A stretch of 64,000 nucleotides of DNA from Amphibalanus amphitrite (GCF_019059575.1 NW_024881998.1:310001-374000), one strand, 5' to 3'; counted from the stretch's first letter, positions 42,761 to 55,305 are shown. Numbers and translations are program-made. Notes: generated by a model from the sequence alone, not told the origin.

Positions 42761-44564
42761 TGTGTAGAATTGATGGATGATGGAGCGCCGCCGTTTTTTA
42801 GATATCCGCGAAAAAAAACGCAGAAAAAAACCGCAGGTGTCCAAACACCCCCCCCCCTCCCCCAGCAGGGCGCCAACACACTTGGACGATTTGCCCCAGT
42901 AGTCAAAATTCCTTAGCCGAGGCCCTGCCTTGAACACTGTCTGTGCTGAGTACATCCAATACTTCAGCACATTCTTTTTAGATTATGCTCACCAAATAAC
43001 CCCAAAGTTTAATGTTAGTTGAGGTAACACAAATACCAACTTGGCAGATATGTGCCTTTGATACTTCCCTGGTCGCCTTTGTTCCCTCTTGTGCTAGCGA
43101 AACAGCCAAAGTTCTGTATGTGTTAGCAACAAAAATACCAACTACAGGCTGTAACCTGGTGTGATTAACTTTCTTGGAAGTTTCAACTTTGTTCGATTGT
43201 GTATCCTGATGGGATCATTGGATGTCTGGAATCCATTGGCACTATTTAGCGGCCTCAGTCGGCACATTCTCGTGAAACTGAAATGTGCCGCGCCTCTGTA
43301 ATGTCCTCTCCAAATGTGAAGCCACGGCGGCTGGTGAAACGTGTCTTTGCTATGGGACGCTGGTGCTTCCTATCGTCCGTGATTTAGTCGCATTCTTTGC
43401 ATTCTTTACGTCGCAAACATTTTTTTTTTCTAGAGTAACTTTTCTGGAGTAACAGCAAATCTTAGCAAGCAGCTGAATACGTAGCAGAATTTTATTGGAG
43501 CAATCATAGCGAGTTATGTCGATAAAGGAATATCCGCTATTTACATACCTAAACAATGCTCGAGTTTCGTTACCGTGTTCACTGCGTTATCGCTAACCAT
43601 GGCCTCTTCATTTCCTACTGCGATACAAGGCACGCCATTCTGACAGCTCGTTGTCCTACACGTCGTATCGCCGTGTACGGTCATAATGACAGTTTAGCAC
43701 ACGATTTAGCCGCTGCACTGGTGGTAATCCCGGCTGTAGTAACCTGCCATGGCCGGCCTGGCCGGATCGCCGCACCGGGCGTACACAGCCGTATCGGTGG
43801 CGGTCGTATCCCCGTGTTGATGCATGACTATCCTTCTGATAAACAGAGCGCTTCCTGGGCCGGCCGAACCGGCCGGGCGGCTCCTATCGCCCCGCGGCCG
43901 CCAGCCTGAGTCATGTTTCTGGCGAAATGGATGTCATCACAGCTCTTTTGCATGTAGTAGATCGTGTTTGTTTGTAGCGCTAGGGCTGGAGCGTTAATCT
44001 GACATGGCCACTCGGGCAAGAGCGCTATCTGTTTTAGCAAACAAGCGTGGTAGAATGTGGGAGGTCAACGTGAAACAGTATACACCAACGCAACACATGA
44101 CCTAATTTGGTTTGCAATGTCTCACGGCAAGTGTAAGTGCTCCCTGCTCCGCGCTTATTATAATGTTTGTACGTTGCACACGGAAAGACGTTTTTCGAAG
44201 GGACTGTATCGACTTAGTCAGATCACATGGTGGTCCGATAGCCCATGTAACCCCTGTGTCCTGCACGTAACTCCTGCATCCTATACAAGGCCGCCGACCA
44301 GCAGTTCGGGAGCTTCACGAGATGGTGATGCAGGCAGACAGGCTCAGGGTTCTTCTCGCGAAGGTGACAGCGCACACGTCGGCGGTGCCTGACCGCCCCA
44401 TCCGCAGCGCGTGTTAACGATCACAGCTCGGTTACACCTACCCACCGGCACCGCACTGCCTATCAAACTGACCCAGGGCGGATGTGCGGCGGTGCGCGGT
44501 CGTCGGTTGGTGGTCGGTGGTCGCAGAACTGGGGTCTCTCGGTCGGCAGGTCCACTAGTCACTT

Positions 44565-44740
44565 ACCGTGACGTCACGAACGTCACGGTGCGATGTCTGG
44601 CGAGATCCGCCGTGACGATGTGATAACACAGAACTTACTGCAGCCTAGGAGGGGCAGGGCGTCACAGCAGCGTCACGGGACGATGTTTGGTGAGACTCGC
44701 CGTGACATCGTGATAACACGGCGCCCGTCACGGACCTCAC
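44565..44740 (+). repeat. Inverted CRE-type repeat and duplicated ~85-bp unit
   Basis: ACCGTGACGT and ACGTCACGGT form a perfect 10-bp inverted repeat at 44565-44589, containing the CRE core TGACGTCA. It is followed by two tandem copies of a ~100-bp unit (GATGTCTGGCGAGATCCGCC... and GATGTTTGGTGAGACTCGCC...), each ending in CGTGATAACAC-type sequence and CGTCACGG. Confidence 0.7.
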
Positions 44741-44869
44741 CGCGGCCTGGGTGGCGTATGGCCTCCCGGCGGGGTCACGGTGGTGTCAGAATGTTGTGTT
44801 GCCTGGGTGTCAGACTGATTGAAGGCTGTGTCAGCAAGTACCGGAGTGATGCCACGGTGGTGTCACTCA

Positions 44870-45085
44870 GTGTTAGTCGGCGATGTAGTGAGGTCAGGGG
44901 CAGGTCACGGTAATGTCAGGATGATGTCAGGATGATGTCAGTCTGGTGTCAATCGGTGTCAGATCGGTGATGTAGTGGGGTCAGGGGCATGTCACGGTAA
45001 TGTCAGGATGTCGTCGATCGGTGTCAATCGGTGTCAGATCGGTGACAGCCGGTGTCAGTCGGTGTCGGGTCAGTGTCACTGTCAG
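44870..45085 (+). repeat. GGTGTCAG-type minisatellite
   Basis: Irregular tandem array of GGTGTCAGTC, GATGTCAG and GGTGTCAGATC units, with one longer internal duplication (GTGATGTAGTGGGGTCAGGG at ~44881 and ~44968). Confidence 0.7.
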
Positions 45086-47599
45086 GATTGGGATGTTTGG
45101 CGTCGCCATGCTCCTCCGTCCGCCATCCGGCCGCTCCCCGCCTTCCGCCCGGTCGCTGCCGGTCGTATCATCGATTTATCGATATGTCGAGTCGTTGGGC
45201 CGTGTGAGAGGCGGCCGCGATGGAAATGACCAGAAGTCGCCGGTCCTCGATCGGAACGAACGCCGCCGCCTCCGTGAACGCCGAATTACAATCGAATTAC
45301 ACGGCTATTGGAAGGCAGCTGCCACCCACCAGCGACCACTTTAGTGCGTGTTTATCCCGACACTCTCCTTCTGACGGGGACGGTTGTTTGTTCCGCGGTT
45401 TTCAGTGGATTGTGTTACACCACACGTTGTGTCGGTGTGTTGCCGGGTCTGATTTATAATCTGGTCGGACGTATCAGCGCCGCCGGCAGCTCGCCCGGGT
45501 AATAATGTCGCCGGAAACGGACGGCGCCGTTAGTGGCTCGTCGGTGGCGCTCTCACCAAGCCGTCTCCCCCGGGCCGGCAAGTAATTTCCTCAGAGGTTT
45601 GAACTTCCCGGCGGGCGGTGCTGCGGCATCGGACGGACGCTCCGACGAATGTGCAAGCTGAGAGCGCTGAAGGCATTCTTGAGTTGGTTTTGTGTCCTCA
45701 TGGCTGGTCTTCCATAGCTCATCTAAAATCTGTCTTCCATCGGCTCATTCCATATCATCTGACGAAACGTTTTAGGTTAGAATGTGCGAAACGTGATGTG
45801 CGCACACCAAATGGAACGTTACAAAAACTAAGCACTTAGCGAGCGAAAGAAATTGTCTTTGTCGCGCCGATTAGGGCAAGTCCAATATTCTCTTTTATGT
45901 AACAAGTCTTCCAATGCACATTCTGATGATGGGCTCTTTTGTTTTATCTCCTTTTTTATTTTGAATTAATAAAACATTGCGCTTTTCATGGAGTTAATGC
46001 ACTCATTGCTCATTGGATTTATGTGTTCTTTGTTCCGCTTTACGAGCAATGTGCCTTTGAATAATTTATCTAATACCTTTAGTTGCCAACCGCTAACGTT
46101 ACATCACTGTCTAATGGCAATGGTACCGGATCAGATGTTCCGAACATGTGCCACTGCCTTTTTTGTCGTCTTGGAAAATCTATCTAATCTGCTTCTGTCG
46201 ATTTAGCTGACTTCCTCGTTGGCTGGTTTGTCCCAGCCGCTGTCATACACATTATGGGATCCGTTTCCCGATTTCCCCTCTCCGAACTTTATCGTGACGA
46301 CTGGGCTCGCTCCGAATCTGGGGAGTCGCCGCCGTTTTCGTAACTTTCAGCCGACCGGCCGCAGCCGAACATCCTATTGAGACCACCGCAAATGTCAGGA
46401 ATGTCTCCTTGGTCGTTAGAGTGGTCTAGATCGCGGCGTCGTGATGCTAAGATTATGTAGCCGTGGTAGTGTGCTAACAGCGCTCTTCAATCTCTGAGAC
46501 ACCAAAGTGGATTGCTCGCGGCAGTAAACGTCTCAGAAATGATGGCCCGTCGGTCGGATTTCACGTCTGACCAGTAGTGGGCCTTCAGTTCTGTGATAGT
46601 CGACTCTGGCCATCCCACTGAACTCGTATTCGAAGTATGCTGACTGGTGACGATCTGGCACCGGTCTATTGTGTCCGTCGGGTCCGTGAGGCCCATACCC
46701 AGCTCTCTCAGGGTGTCTGGTTTAGCCTTGGTGATACGGCGGCTAGCCAGGGCCGGGCTGCCGAACAGGTCCCGAGTAGGTATTTCAGGCCGGCCAAACT
46801 GTCAGTGAGAGATGAGGGTCAGGGAGGGGAGAGAGAGGTGTTCAGTTTCCGGTAGAGAGAAGGGTTGGAGGGAGAGTGGCGGAGGTCTTTGTTCATCTCA
46901 GCGGTCCAGCACCGTCGCGTGAGCTGTCATGAGGGCAGTGACACTCGTTCTCACCAACTGCGACCTGCGCTCTGCGGTCTGCCGATAACCAAACTCGGGG
47001 CTCAGTGACGGCGGCAGCCAGCTCAGTATTCTGACTGACGCCTTCTTGGAACACGGTACCGCACGGCAGCTCTGAATCATCCAGTATTTATTGACGGCAG
47101 CCATGGAGAGTGGCTCCCAGTGCAGTTTATTTTCAAATGTTTCCGGCCCGTGCCCGGCGGCAGCCCAAGTTGCCAACGGGTAGCCCGGTGCTCCGACAGC
47201 TGCACTCTCAACTCAGGAAAAATACGACTTAGTAGGCAGCTATTTATGGCCGAGTAAAGTTGAGCCGCGCCCGCCGCGAACACTGTCGTGGCGCCGGTGC
47301 AGCGCGCTGCCGGCCCGACCGGTTGCCGGCATGGATTGCTGACTGCTGATGTTGTCCCTCTGCGGCGAGAGGAGCGCCAGGCAGTGGCGTATCCAAGGGG
47401 GGATCCTGGGGGTCCTAGGATCCCCCCTGGAGCATAGAAAAAAAAGTTTTTTTTATAACACGGAAAAAATTGAAATGACTTCAAGGGCCCTTTTGACCAC
47501 TTCCCATTTTATTCGCTAAAAGAAAAAGTATTGTAGAACTCTTTTAGGGACCCTTTGAGGATTATTAGAGGACACATTTAGGCCAATGATGGACCTTGT

Positions 47600-48800
47600 G
47601 AAGTATACAGAGGGCCCTCTCAGGTACACAGAGGGCCCTTTCAGGCACACAGGGGCCCTCTCAGGCACACAAAGGCCCTCTGAGACACACAAAGGGCCCT
47701 CTCAGGCACACAGACGGTCCTCTGAGAATCACAGAGGGCCCTTCCAGGCACACAGAGGGCCCTCTCAGGCACACAGAGGGCCCTCTCAGGCACACAGAGG
47801 GCCCTCTCAGGCACACAGAGGGCCCTCTCAGGCACACAGAGGGCCCTCTCACGCTCACAGAGGGCCCTCTCAGGCACACATAGGGCCCTCTCAGGCACAC
47901 AGAGGGCCCTCTCAGGCACACAGAGGGCCCTCTCAGGCACACAGAGGGCCCTCTCAGGTACATAGAGGTCCCTCTCAGGCACACAGAGGGCCCTCTCAGG
48001 CTCACAGAGGGCCCTCTCAGGCACACAGAGGGCCCTCTCAGGCACACAGAGGGTCCTCTCAGGCACACAGAGGGCCCTCTAGGGCTCACAGAGGGCCCTC
48101 TCAGGCACACATAGGGCCTTCTCAGGCACACAGAGGGCCCTCTCAGGCAAACAGAGGGCCCTCTCAGGTACACAGAGGGCCCTTTCAGGCACATAGAGGG
48201 CGCTCTCAGGTACACAGAGGGTCCTCTTAGACACACAGAGGGCCCTCTCAGGCAAACAGAGGGCTCTCTCAGGTACACAGAGGGCCCTTTCAGGCACACA
48301 GAGGGCCCTCTCAGGCTCACAGAGGGCCATCTCAGGCACACATAGGGCCCTCTCAGGCACACAGAGGGCCCTCTCAGGTACACAGAGGGCCCTTTCAGGC
48401 ACACAGAGGGCCCTCTCAGGCTCACAGAGGGCCCTCTCAGGCACACATAGGGCCTCTCAGGCACACAGAGTGCCCTCTCAGGCACACATAGGGCTCTCTC
48501 AGGCACACAGAGGGTTCTCTGAGACACACAGAGGGTCCTTTCAGGCAAACAGAGGGCCGTCTCAGGTACACAGAGAGCCCTCTCAGGCACACATAGGGCC
48601 CTCTCAGGCACACAGAGGGCCCTCGCAGGCAAACAGAGGGCCCTCGCAGGCAAACAGAGGGCCCTCTCAGGTACACAGAGGGCCCTCGCAGGCAAACAGA
48701 GGACCCTTTCAGGCACACAGAGGGCCCTCTCAAACACACAGAGGGCCCTCTCAGGTACTCAGGGGGGCCTCCCAGGTACACAAAGGGCCCTCTAAGACCA
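47600..48800. repeat. 21-bp minisatellite, about 57 units
   Basis: Unit GGCACACAGAGGGCCCTCTC plus A, centred on the 12-bp palindrome AGAGGGCCCTCT. Units differ by one to three bases, and variants (ggctcac, ggtacac, ggcaaac, cacatag) recur in order, for example a five-unit 105-bp period around 48314-48419, indicating higher-order amplification. As 21 is a multiple of three, several frames stay open on both strands. Confidence 0.96.
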
Positions 48801-50050
48801 GCAGAGGGCCCCTTAAGACGAACAGAAGGCCCTCTGAGGTACGAGGGTCAATGTCAGGCCACAAGGTACCCTAAGAGGCCACCAGACGGCCCTCTTAGAT
48901 CAAAGATGGTCCCTGGAGGTCACCAAAGGGCCCTCTGAGGTGAACAAAGGGCCCTCTGAGATCGAAGAGATCAAAGAGATCAAAGAGGGCCCTCTAAGGC
49001 GAATGGAGGACCTTCAAGGGCGACAAAGTGCCCTCTGAGGCCACTGGAGGGCCTTCTGAGGTGATATGAGGCTATGTCAGACCACCATGAGCCCTATGAG
49101 GTCATCAGGCCCTCTGAGATCAAAGAGGGTCCTTGGAAGTCATCGGAGGACCCCTTAAGGCTCATTGAGGCGAACAAAGGCCAGAGGGCCCCCTTAGACA
49201 CCACAAAGAAGTAAAAAAGATCCCTCTGAGGTCAAAGACAGCTCTCTGAGATGTAATAGGGCCATTTGAGGCCTCCGAGGGCCCTCTGATGCCACAGAGA
49301 GGCGCCCTCTGATGCCAAAATAGGGTCCTCTGAAGTCTAAATCCACCAGAGGGCCCTCTGAGGCGAACAGAGGGCCCTAACATCCACCTCAAAGAGGGCC
49401 CTCTGAAAATCAACTGGCCCTCGGAGTCAGTGTCCCAAAATCGTATTTTGGCTTGGGTGTCAGAGGGGGGAAAGGTCACCCAAAAGAGGGATAAGAGTGG
49501 ACAATTGTCAGTCACAGGGCAGTCGGAGCCCTCTGAGAAGGCCACTTGAGCCTTACAACAGAGGGCCCTCTGAGGTGATATGAAGGCTATGTCAGGCCAC
49601 TATGGGCTCTATGAGGTCATCAGGCACTCTGAGGAAAAAGCTGGCCCTCTGAGGCGAACAGAGGGCCCTTGGACAATCAGAGAACTTTTTAGGTCAACTA
49701 GGGGCCTTATGAGGCCAGCAAAGGGACCCTTTGGGACACAAACAGGGCCTCTCAGGCACCCGGAGGGACCTCTTTTCTAAGGCAAACAGGGGGTCACCTT
49801 AGATGATATGAGGGCTATTTTAGGCCACTAGGGGCCTCATGTATTAGACCAACATACGGTCATTTGAAGTAAAAGAGAACCTTTTGAGGTAAAAAGGGCC
49901 CCTGGAGAGAAAACAGTGGGATCTTTCAGGTACCCAGAAGGTCCATGGAGGCCACTAGAGGACCCTTTGAGGCCAGTGATGGTCTTCAGAGGCCATCAGA
50001 GGGTCCCTCTGAGGGTAACAGAGGGTCCTTAAGACGACCAGAGGCCCTCC
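48801..50050. repeat. Degraded GAGGGCCCTCTGAGG array
   Basis: Continuation of the minisatellite with loosened spacing: GAGGGCCCTCTGAGG-type cores every ~20-40 bp, mixed with AGGTCA/AGGCCA-type spacers. It looks like the older, diverged part of the same array. Confidence 0.8.
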
Positions 50051-50934
50051 GTGAAAATGCGGGCGTCACAAGGCCCGGTTTGCATCAAAGGTCAGGTAGC
50101 TATGCCCAGTTTTGGCTCTCTGTTGCCTGCCGACGTGTTCCGAGCTGTCGCAAAAAAAAAAAAAACGATGTGGTGGCACCCACGCCCCCCCCCCCCCCCC
50201 CGGCCGGCCAGGGTCCTTCTAACCAGGGATTCGGAGGCGTGGAAATTTCAGACGGCTCCTGCTCCGGCTCCGGAGAAAAATAAAATCGGTTTCGGCTCCG
50301 GCTCCGGCTCCGGCTTCGACTCCAGTACTCAGTTCATCCTTTATACAAATACATACGGGTGTAAAAGAAAAGATGAAGGATTGGTTGACGTTGCTTCTGT
50401 ATTTGCATAACAAGGCTATTTTGAATACCACATATTTTACTGCCTAGTGCCTTGTAGGTACTGTGAAACCGAACTAGGTCAATAATGTTTTCCTCTTAAA
50501 AAAAAGCAAAAAAAAAAAAACAGCCGGAGTCGCCGCCTTTTTTGCCGCTCCGGCTCCGGCTCCGGGCTATATTGTTTCACGGCTCCGGCTCCGGCTCCAG
50601 GCAAAATATGCCGGCACCGGCGGCTCCTCCGGCTCCAGCTTCGGCTCCGCACCCCTGCATCTATAACTCGGCTTCTGAGCCACGTACCAACACGCCTAAG
50701 GCAGTGTTCCAAGGGACGCAAGCAAACAATAATGACGAAATTACGCCTGTCACTTTTAGATCAGTTCAAAATTCAGTTCACATAGGTCATCCAAGGTTAA
50801 ATTTCGTCAATTTTCAGGTCCAATTTCGACAATTTTCAACAAACCACCGCATGATTCGGAAATGAATAGAGCTACAGTACCGGGGAAAGGCGTAGTTAAT
50901 AGCTCTTTTAACACCCCTTTCGCCGTTTCCATCC

Positions 50935-51252
50935 TCAGGACATTCAAATCCTTCTCCTCCATGCCGCAACCCCTGATCCGGACTGGACCTGGGCGGGCAA
51001 CTTTATTCCATGCGGGCGGCTCCCATTGGAGCGCACTGCAGCTCCTAAGGAAGCACACTCGTAACCGGGTGCAGTGAGCACTTGGGAGGCTGGTCGGCCT
51101 GTCCTGTTGGACAGGCTCAGCCCCAGTGAGTCACCAAGGTGCCCGCCCAGACCAATGTCTCCCTCAATTCCTATCATCCATCCGGCCCTGAAATGGTCTC
51201 GTTAGACCGAAAGCCTAAGGGCCTGGATCCAACCCAACAAAACAAACAAAGC
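50935..51252 (+). repeat. Possible retroposon 3' fragment with A-rich tail
   Basis: A GC-rich ~300-bp block ending in AACCCAACAAAACAAACAAA. The sharp change to AT-rich sequence afterwards and the A-rich tail suggest a retroposed SINE or LINE 3' end inserted in the hAT-like element. No RNA polymerase III boxes could be confirmed. Confidence 0.35.
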
Positions 51253-54016
51253 TCTTTTAACGCTCTTTCTGTAAACTGTGCTCAGATTTGACCTAAGCCT
51301 GTTAATTCTACACTTTTTATATCGGAACATTTTCATGTTTCAACAGCTCTGTAGGCCTGATAGCTCTTCCTGCGAAACCTTTTTTGGGTCGAAAATGGCA
51401 GAACATGACGTCATTCTGACGTATTTGCGGCCAACCTATCATAGCCTCTGGAAAAAGGTCACAATGTGTAAAATGGATGCCCGGAGAGGTCCTAAAAGTT
51501 TGGTGGCGATATCTGCAGTCATTTAGGAGATAGCTACGGAAGAGGACAGGGGGCCGTTTCGCCCCCCCCCCCTACGGGGCGCGGGCTAATGCCCTTTCAC
51601 CTCAGGCTTCAAGGGCCCTTTTGCCACTTAAGGGCCCTTTCAACCCAGTCAGTCAAGGGCCCTTTTGACTTCGGATCCCCCCTGAGAGAAATCCTAGATA
51701 CGCCGCTGGCGCCAGGTGTGGACATACGACGCTCAGACCACCCGGCCTGGGAGGGGGCTTAAACTTAGATCAAATCTCGTTCCACATGAAGGCTTTAAAC
51801 AGACAAAGCCTGGTTGATCGATCATAGTCAAAGAGTCCGAGAGGAATCGACTGCTTGGATCAGATGGGACCGGTGGACCATCTGTGATCGGACCAGGTCG
51901 AAGACTGGGCGGCATTCCTCGAGGGCTGAGCCGGTCTCCCACCCAGCCCTTACCCCGCTCGTAACTAGTCTACCGGCCGAGTTGTGACACCCGCGCCCGG
52001 CTGGTGAGGTCAGGGGCGGGCGTTCTCATTCTCTTTTTCGGCTGTCTCGCTGTGTGGGTGGCGCGACACCTCCCCTTTCCCCGACGTCCGCAGATGGTCG
52101 CCACAGGTGGGACGGTGGCCGGAAACCGGCCGGACGGCGCCCTGTCCGCCGCCGCCGAGCCGCAAATGCCGACATTTGCATGACAAAGGCGGCACGCCGC
52201 TGGTCCCGGCCGGCCTGCACCCTCATATCTGAGCACCGTGGGTAATCGGTCCGCGCCGACCGCCTCTGGCGGAACAGAACCATGCCGCGAGGATGACAAC
52301 ACCCTCTACTACAAACTCACTGGTGTTGGTTAGCCATTCGAGGGCCGTGCTGTAAGCCCAAGGTCTCCGCCGCCGCTGCCGAAGTCACCCGCCGCCCTGA
52401 CCTGGTCCGGAGGTCGCCGCAGGTCGGCTCCGAGGTGCCCTGCACCGGTCGGTCTACCGGTCTCGGCGGCCCGCCCTCCGCCTGATAAAGGGCCTCGTAA
52501 ACGCGCGCCACAAACGGGCGCAGGGCTGAACCTCGGTCTAGACTACAGCGGACGCGGACTGAGCATTGGTCGAACGACAATGGACACGGGACTGAATGTC
52601 GGCCGGACTGGACCGAACGCAGAACAGCCGGTACCGACCCTAAGGAATGCCCTGTTGGACCACGGACATTGTCAAACCCCGCGCCCTTCTTTGTGGTACC
52701 TACTCAGGGACCTCGTCTTCCCGCGACGAATAGAGGACATCTTGAGTTGTGGGCAATCGTTGGCGGTTCTTGGACCCCTCACCGCTATCGTCGTGGAAAG
52801 CTATAGTGACGCAGCAGTTACGTCGCGACCCCTCCCAACTCTCTGTGGATCCGCTCGCTCTAGGGACAGTCGGCAGTGCAGCCGGCGCTGAGGGAGGCGG
52901 CCCCGATGGACTCAGTGTCGTCCGGTGTGACGCCATTGATTGTCAGTCGATGGGCGCTGCATGGCCGGCTTTGGTCGGCGTCGATAAGCCTAATGGACGA
53001 CGCTCCTGGGAGAGAGGTTATTGATGGTGGCCGGCGCGCGGCGCTTTGTGGGATCGGCCGGATCGCTGACCGGTCGGCCGGTCACCGGCGACAGATGACA
53101 CCGACGGGTGAACTGTGCTGACAGGAGACGATGGGTGCAGAGGGATCAGGCGGTGGGTCGGGAGGGCGGGGATGTAACGAGAGGATCCACGCGGACAGCT
53201 AGGAGGAAATGGTAACCGGATGATTGGGCAGGAGGTGGAGAGAGGGGAAGGAAGGTAGAGAGGCGGCGAAGGAGAGAGGGGAGGAGAGCAGAGAGCAGAG
53301 GGCTGTCAGCTGAGGATGGATGACTGTGGTGAAGCGGTGTATCTAGATAAGGACGCCGGTCTCGATTACATGAGGGAGGGGAGGTGTTTAGACGCCCGCG
53401 GAGGTGTTTAGAGGGATCGTTGGCGCGTGGAGCGAGTCCGCCCGAGACACAGCTGTTTCGACACAGCTGGCGACGCAGACTCTTAGCCTGGTATGGCGTC
53501 CGATTGTAGCGCCCGCTGGGGCCGCGGCGGGGGCCGTCTGACCCCCGCCCGCGCTGTGATCAACTCGACTGAATTACAGCGTCCCGCTACCCGGCTGACG
53601 GACACTGCCTCGCTGTCGGCGGCTAATGCACAGCCGGCGCGACGTCTTCGATGTCCAGAGCTGTGATCGGGGATGGCTCGGCTCTCTCAATAACGTCGGC
53701 TGTCCTCTCGTCATCCTCCGTGACTTTGGAAGTGCTCGCATAGGCTCGGATCGAGGTGGACCGCGAGTTATTCAGTGTCTGGACTGTTCCTTACCTGTGG
53801 ATTCATCTTCATCTACGACCGGCGATCCTCTACGCCATATCTTGCCAGTGCCTCGCTGTCGCGGCATTGCTGACAGTCTATTTCTGCCACTGGCGTCGAT
53901 AGGGTTGGGGAACTCCTCAGCGGGAGGGCTGGCTGCCCAGAGTCTCTGGCCACCACCAGGACACTGCTGACGCCGAGCCGTGGTCGATGACGGGATTTAC
54001 CGGCGAGTGAGGCATC

Positions 54017-54080
54017 TGCTCTGAGCTCTGAGCTCTGAGCTCTGATCTGCTGAGCTCTGAGCCGCTGAGCCGCTGTCCGC
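54017..54080. repeat. GAGCTCT minisatellite
   Basis: Heptamer-like units GAGCTCT/GAGCCGCT repeated about eight times; the GAGCTC core is itself palindromic. Confidence 0.8.
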
Positions 54081-55305
54081 TCGGTATGCTGACAGCGCCG
54101 TCGGCGGCTGGGCCAAGTGGTCGGGCATGACGACCGTCCGATGTTTGATTCAGTGTGGCGCCGCGCGGTGGTGAGATGGAGCGCCGACCGGGAGCTAGCG
54201 GCGGCGCCTCCGCTGATCAATTCGACCAGTTGGACAAGTTTGGGCGCCGTATGTTTATGGCGATCCATCAGCTTTATGGTGATGGATATGGTAATGGTTG
54301 GGTACTGACGTGCAGTAGGCACCGATTTCCCGGACATTCTGTGGACTGTGCAAACATAGACGGGACAAATGTTCTTCGCTTCACGTTGTTGACAGCGGGG
54401 TGGATCGACAATCCATGGCATTGCGCTGAGGACTTGGTTTTGTCTACTGATGTAATCTGTTATGCGGTTACCACTTACCGGTACGCCCTGGTGTCGTCAG
54501 CCGTCAGGGTGAGGTCAGGGTCTCGTCACCGCCGCTGCTCCTGCCCTGGCGTCTGTTCGCGGCGCGGGCAGGCCGGATGTGACGTCACCCGTCGATAGCC
54601 GCTCTCGGGCCGTCGCGGGGCCGAGCGGAGCGAACCGGATGGAGGGAAGGGAACCACCCGGTATCGTCACTCGAGAGGGAACACCGCGCCGCCCTCCCAT
54701 CCTCTCGACCGGAGGGATGAGGCCGAGGGGCTTCCACAGGTGTTGGCAGTCGTGTCTGCACATGTGATTGAGGGCATCAGTACCTAACCTTACAGTCGTG
54801 TCGGTGTCATTGACGTCTGTCAGAGCTGGTTCAGCTCGTGCGTCACACCCTTGGAGAATCCCTTCGGTCTGGTCTCCGGCTTGTGTCGCGTTTGGTATGC
54901 ATTGCCTTCTAACCCTATATCGTGTGTAGGTAGATCGGTGACGTGGGACATATTCTGGTGCGCTCGTCCCCCGCGTCGTCGACCCAATCGAGCTGAGAGA
55001 CGTCGCCGAGGAGGATCGCGCCGCTCTAATACCGACAGGGTATTTTCGTTCTTTGTTCGTCAGCCGGTCGGCGCAGAAACGCAGTGGGGAATTACTGAAA
55101 CAGATAGCTATTGATTTGGGTCGGCTGGCGCGGTGGCGGTGGCGGCGGCGGTGGCGGTGGAGGTTGTTATCTGCCCGGTTCGGTCCCCCGGTCCTCTGTC
55201 GCTGTTTTCGTTGTTTGACCTCAGTATTTTTCTATGTAACGGGATATTTGGGAGATCTTTACACGGCCCTGTTTGTTGTAATAATTAATGCTGCCCGATT
55301 AGATT

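Larger units (their letters stand above)
39848..42927. mobile_element. hAT-like element (outer), non-autonomous, 3080 bp
   Basis: Perfect 8-bp target duplication CCTTGAAC at 39840-39847 and 42928-42935. TIRs begin CAGGGCCTCGGCTAA at both ends. Subterminal CTACTGGGGCA motifs recur in both orientations, including a palindrome TACTGGGGCAAATGCCCCAG near 39870, as expected of transposase-binding subterminal repeats in hAT elements. No transposase frame found. It contains a complete second element (40042-41721) and a copy of the AGGTCA-rich family (41780-42760). TIR start CAG and 8-bp duplication support the hAT superfamily. Confidence 0.87.
47382..51708. mobile_element. hAT-like element carrying a 21-bp minisatellite, 4327 bp
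   Basis: Perfect 8-bp target duplication GCGCCAGG at 47374-47381 and 51709-51716. TIRs CAGTGGCGTATC (left) and CAGCGGCGTATC (right, inverted), each followed within ~25 bases by GGGGGGATCC. The interior holds the 21-bp array (47600-48800), its degraded continuation to ~50050, GGCTCC hexamer arrays (50255-50330, 50525-50655), a copy of the AGGTCA-rich family (50720-50870) and a retroposon-like piece (~50935-51252). TTCAAGGGCCCTTTTG is shared by both subterminal regions (47481, 51607). No transposase is seen, so it is non-autonomous. Superfamily placement rests on TIR start and target-duplication length. Confidence 0.87.

Noticed and set aside
47661..48737. 358-codon open frame on the minus strand (LRGPSVC repeats) as a protein-coding gene
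   Set aside because: The frame is open because the DNA is a 21-bp tandem repeat; frames on both strands are open over the same stretch and no unique domain flanks it.
47600..48800. CRISPR-like array
   Set aside because: Contiguous 21-bp units without unique spacers, in an animal genome and inside a TIR element; it is a minisatellite.
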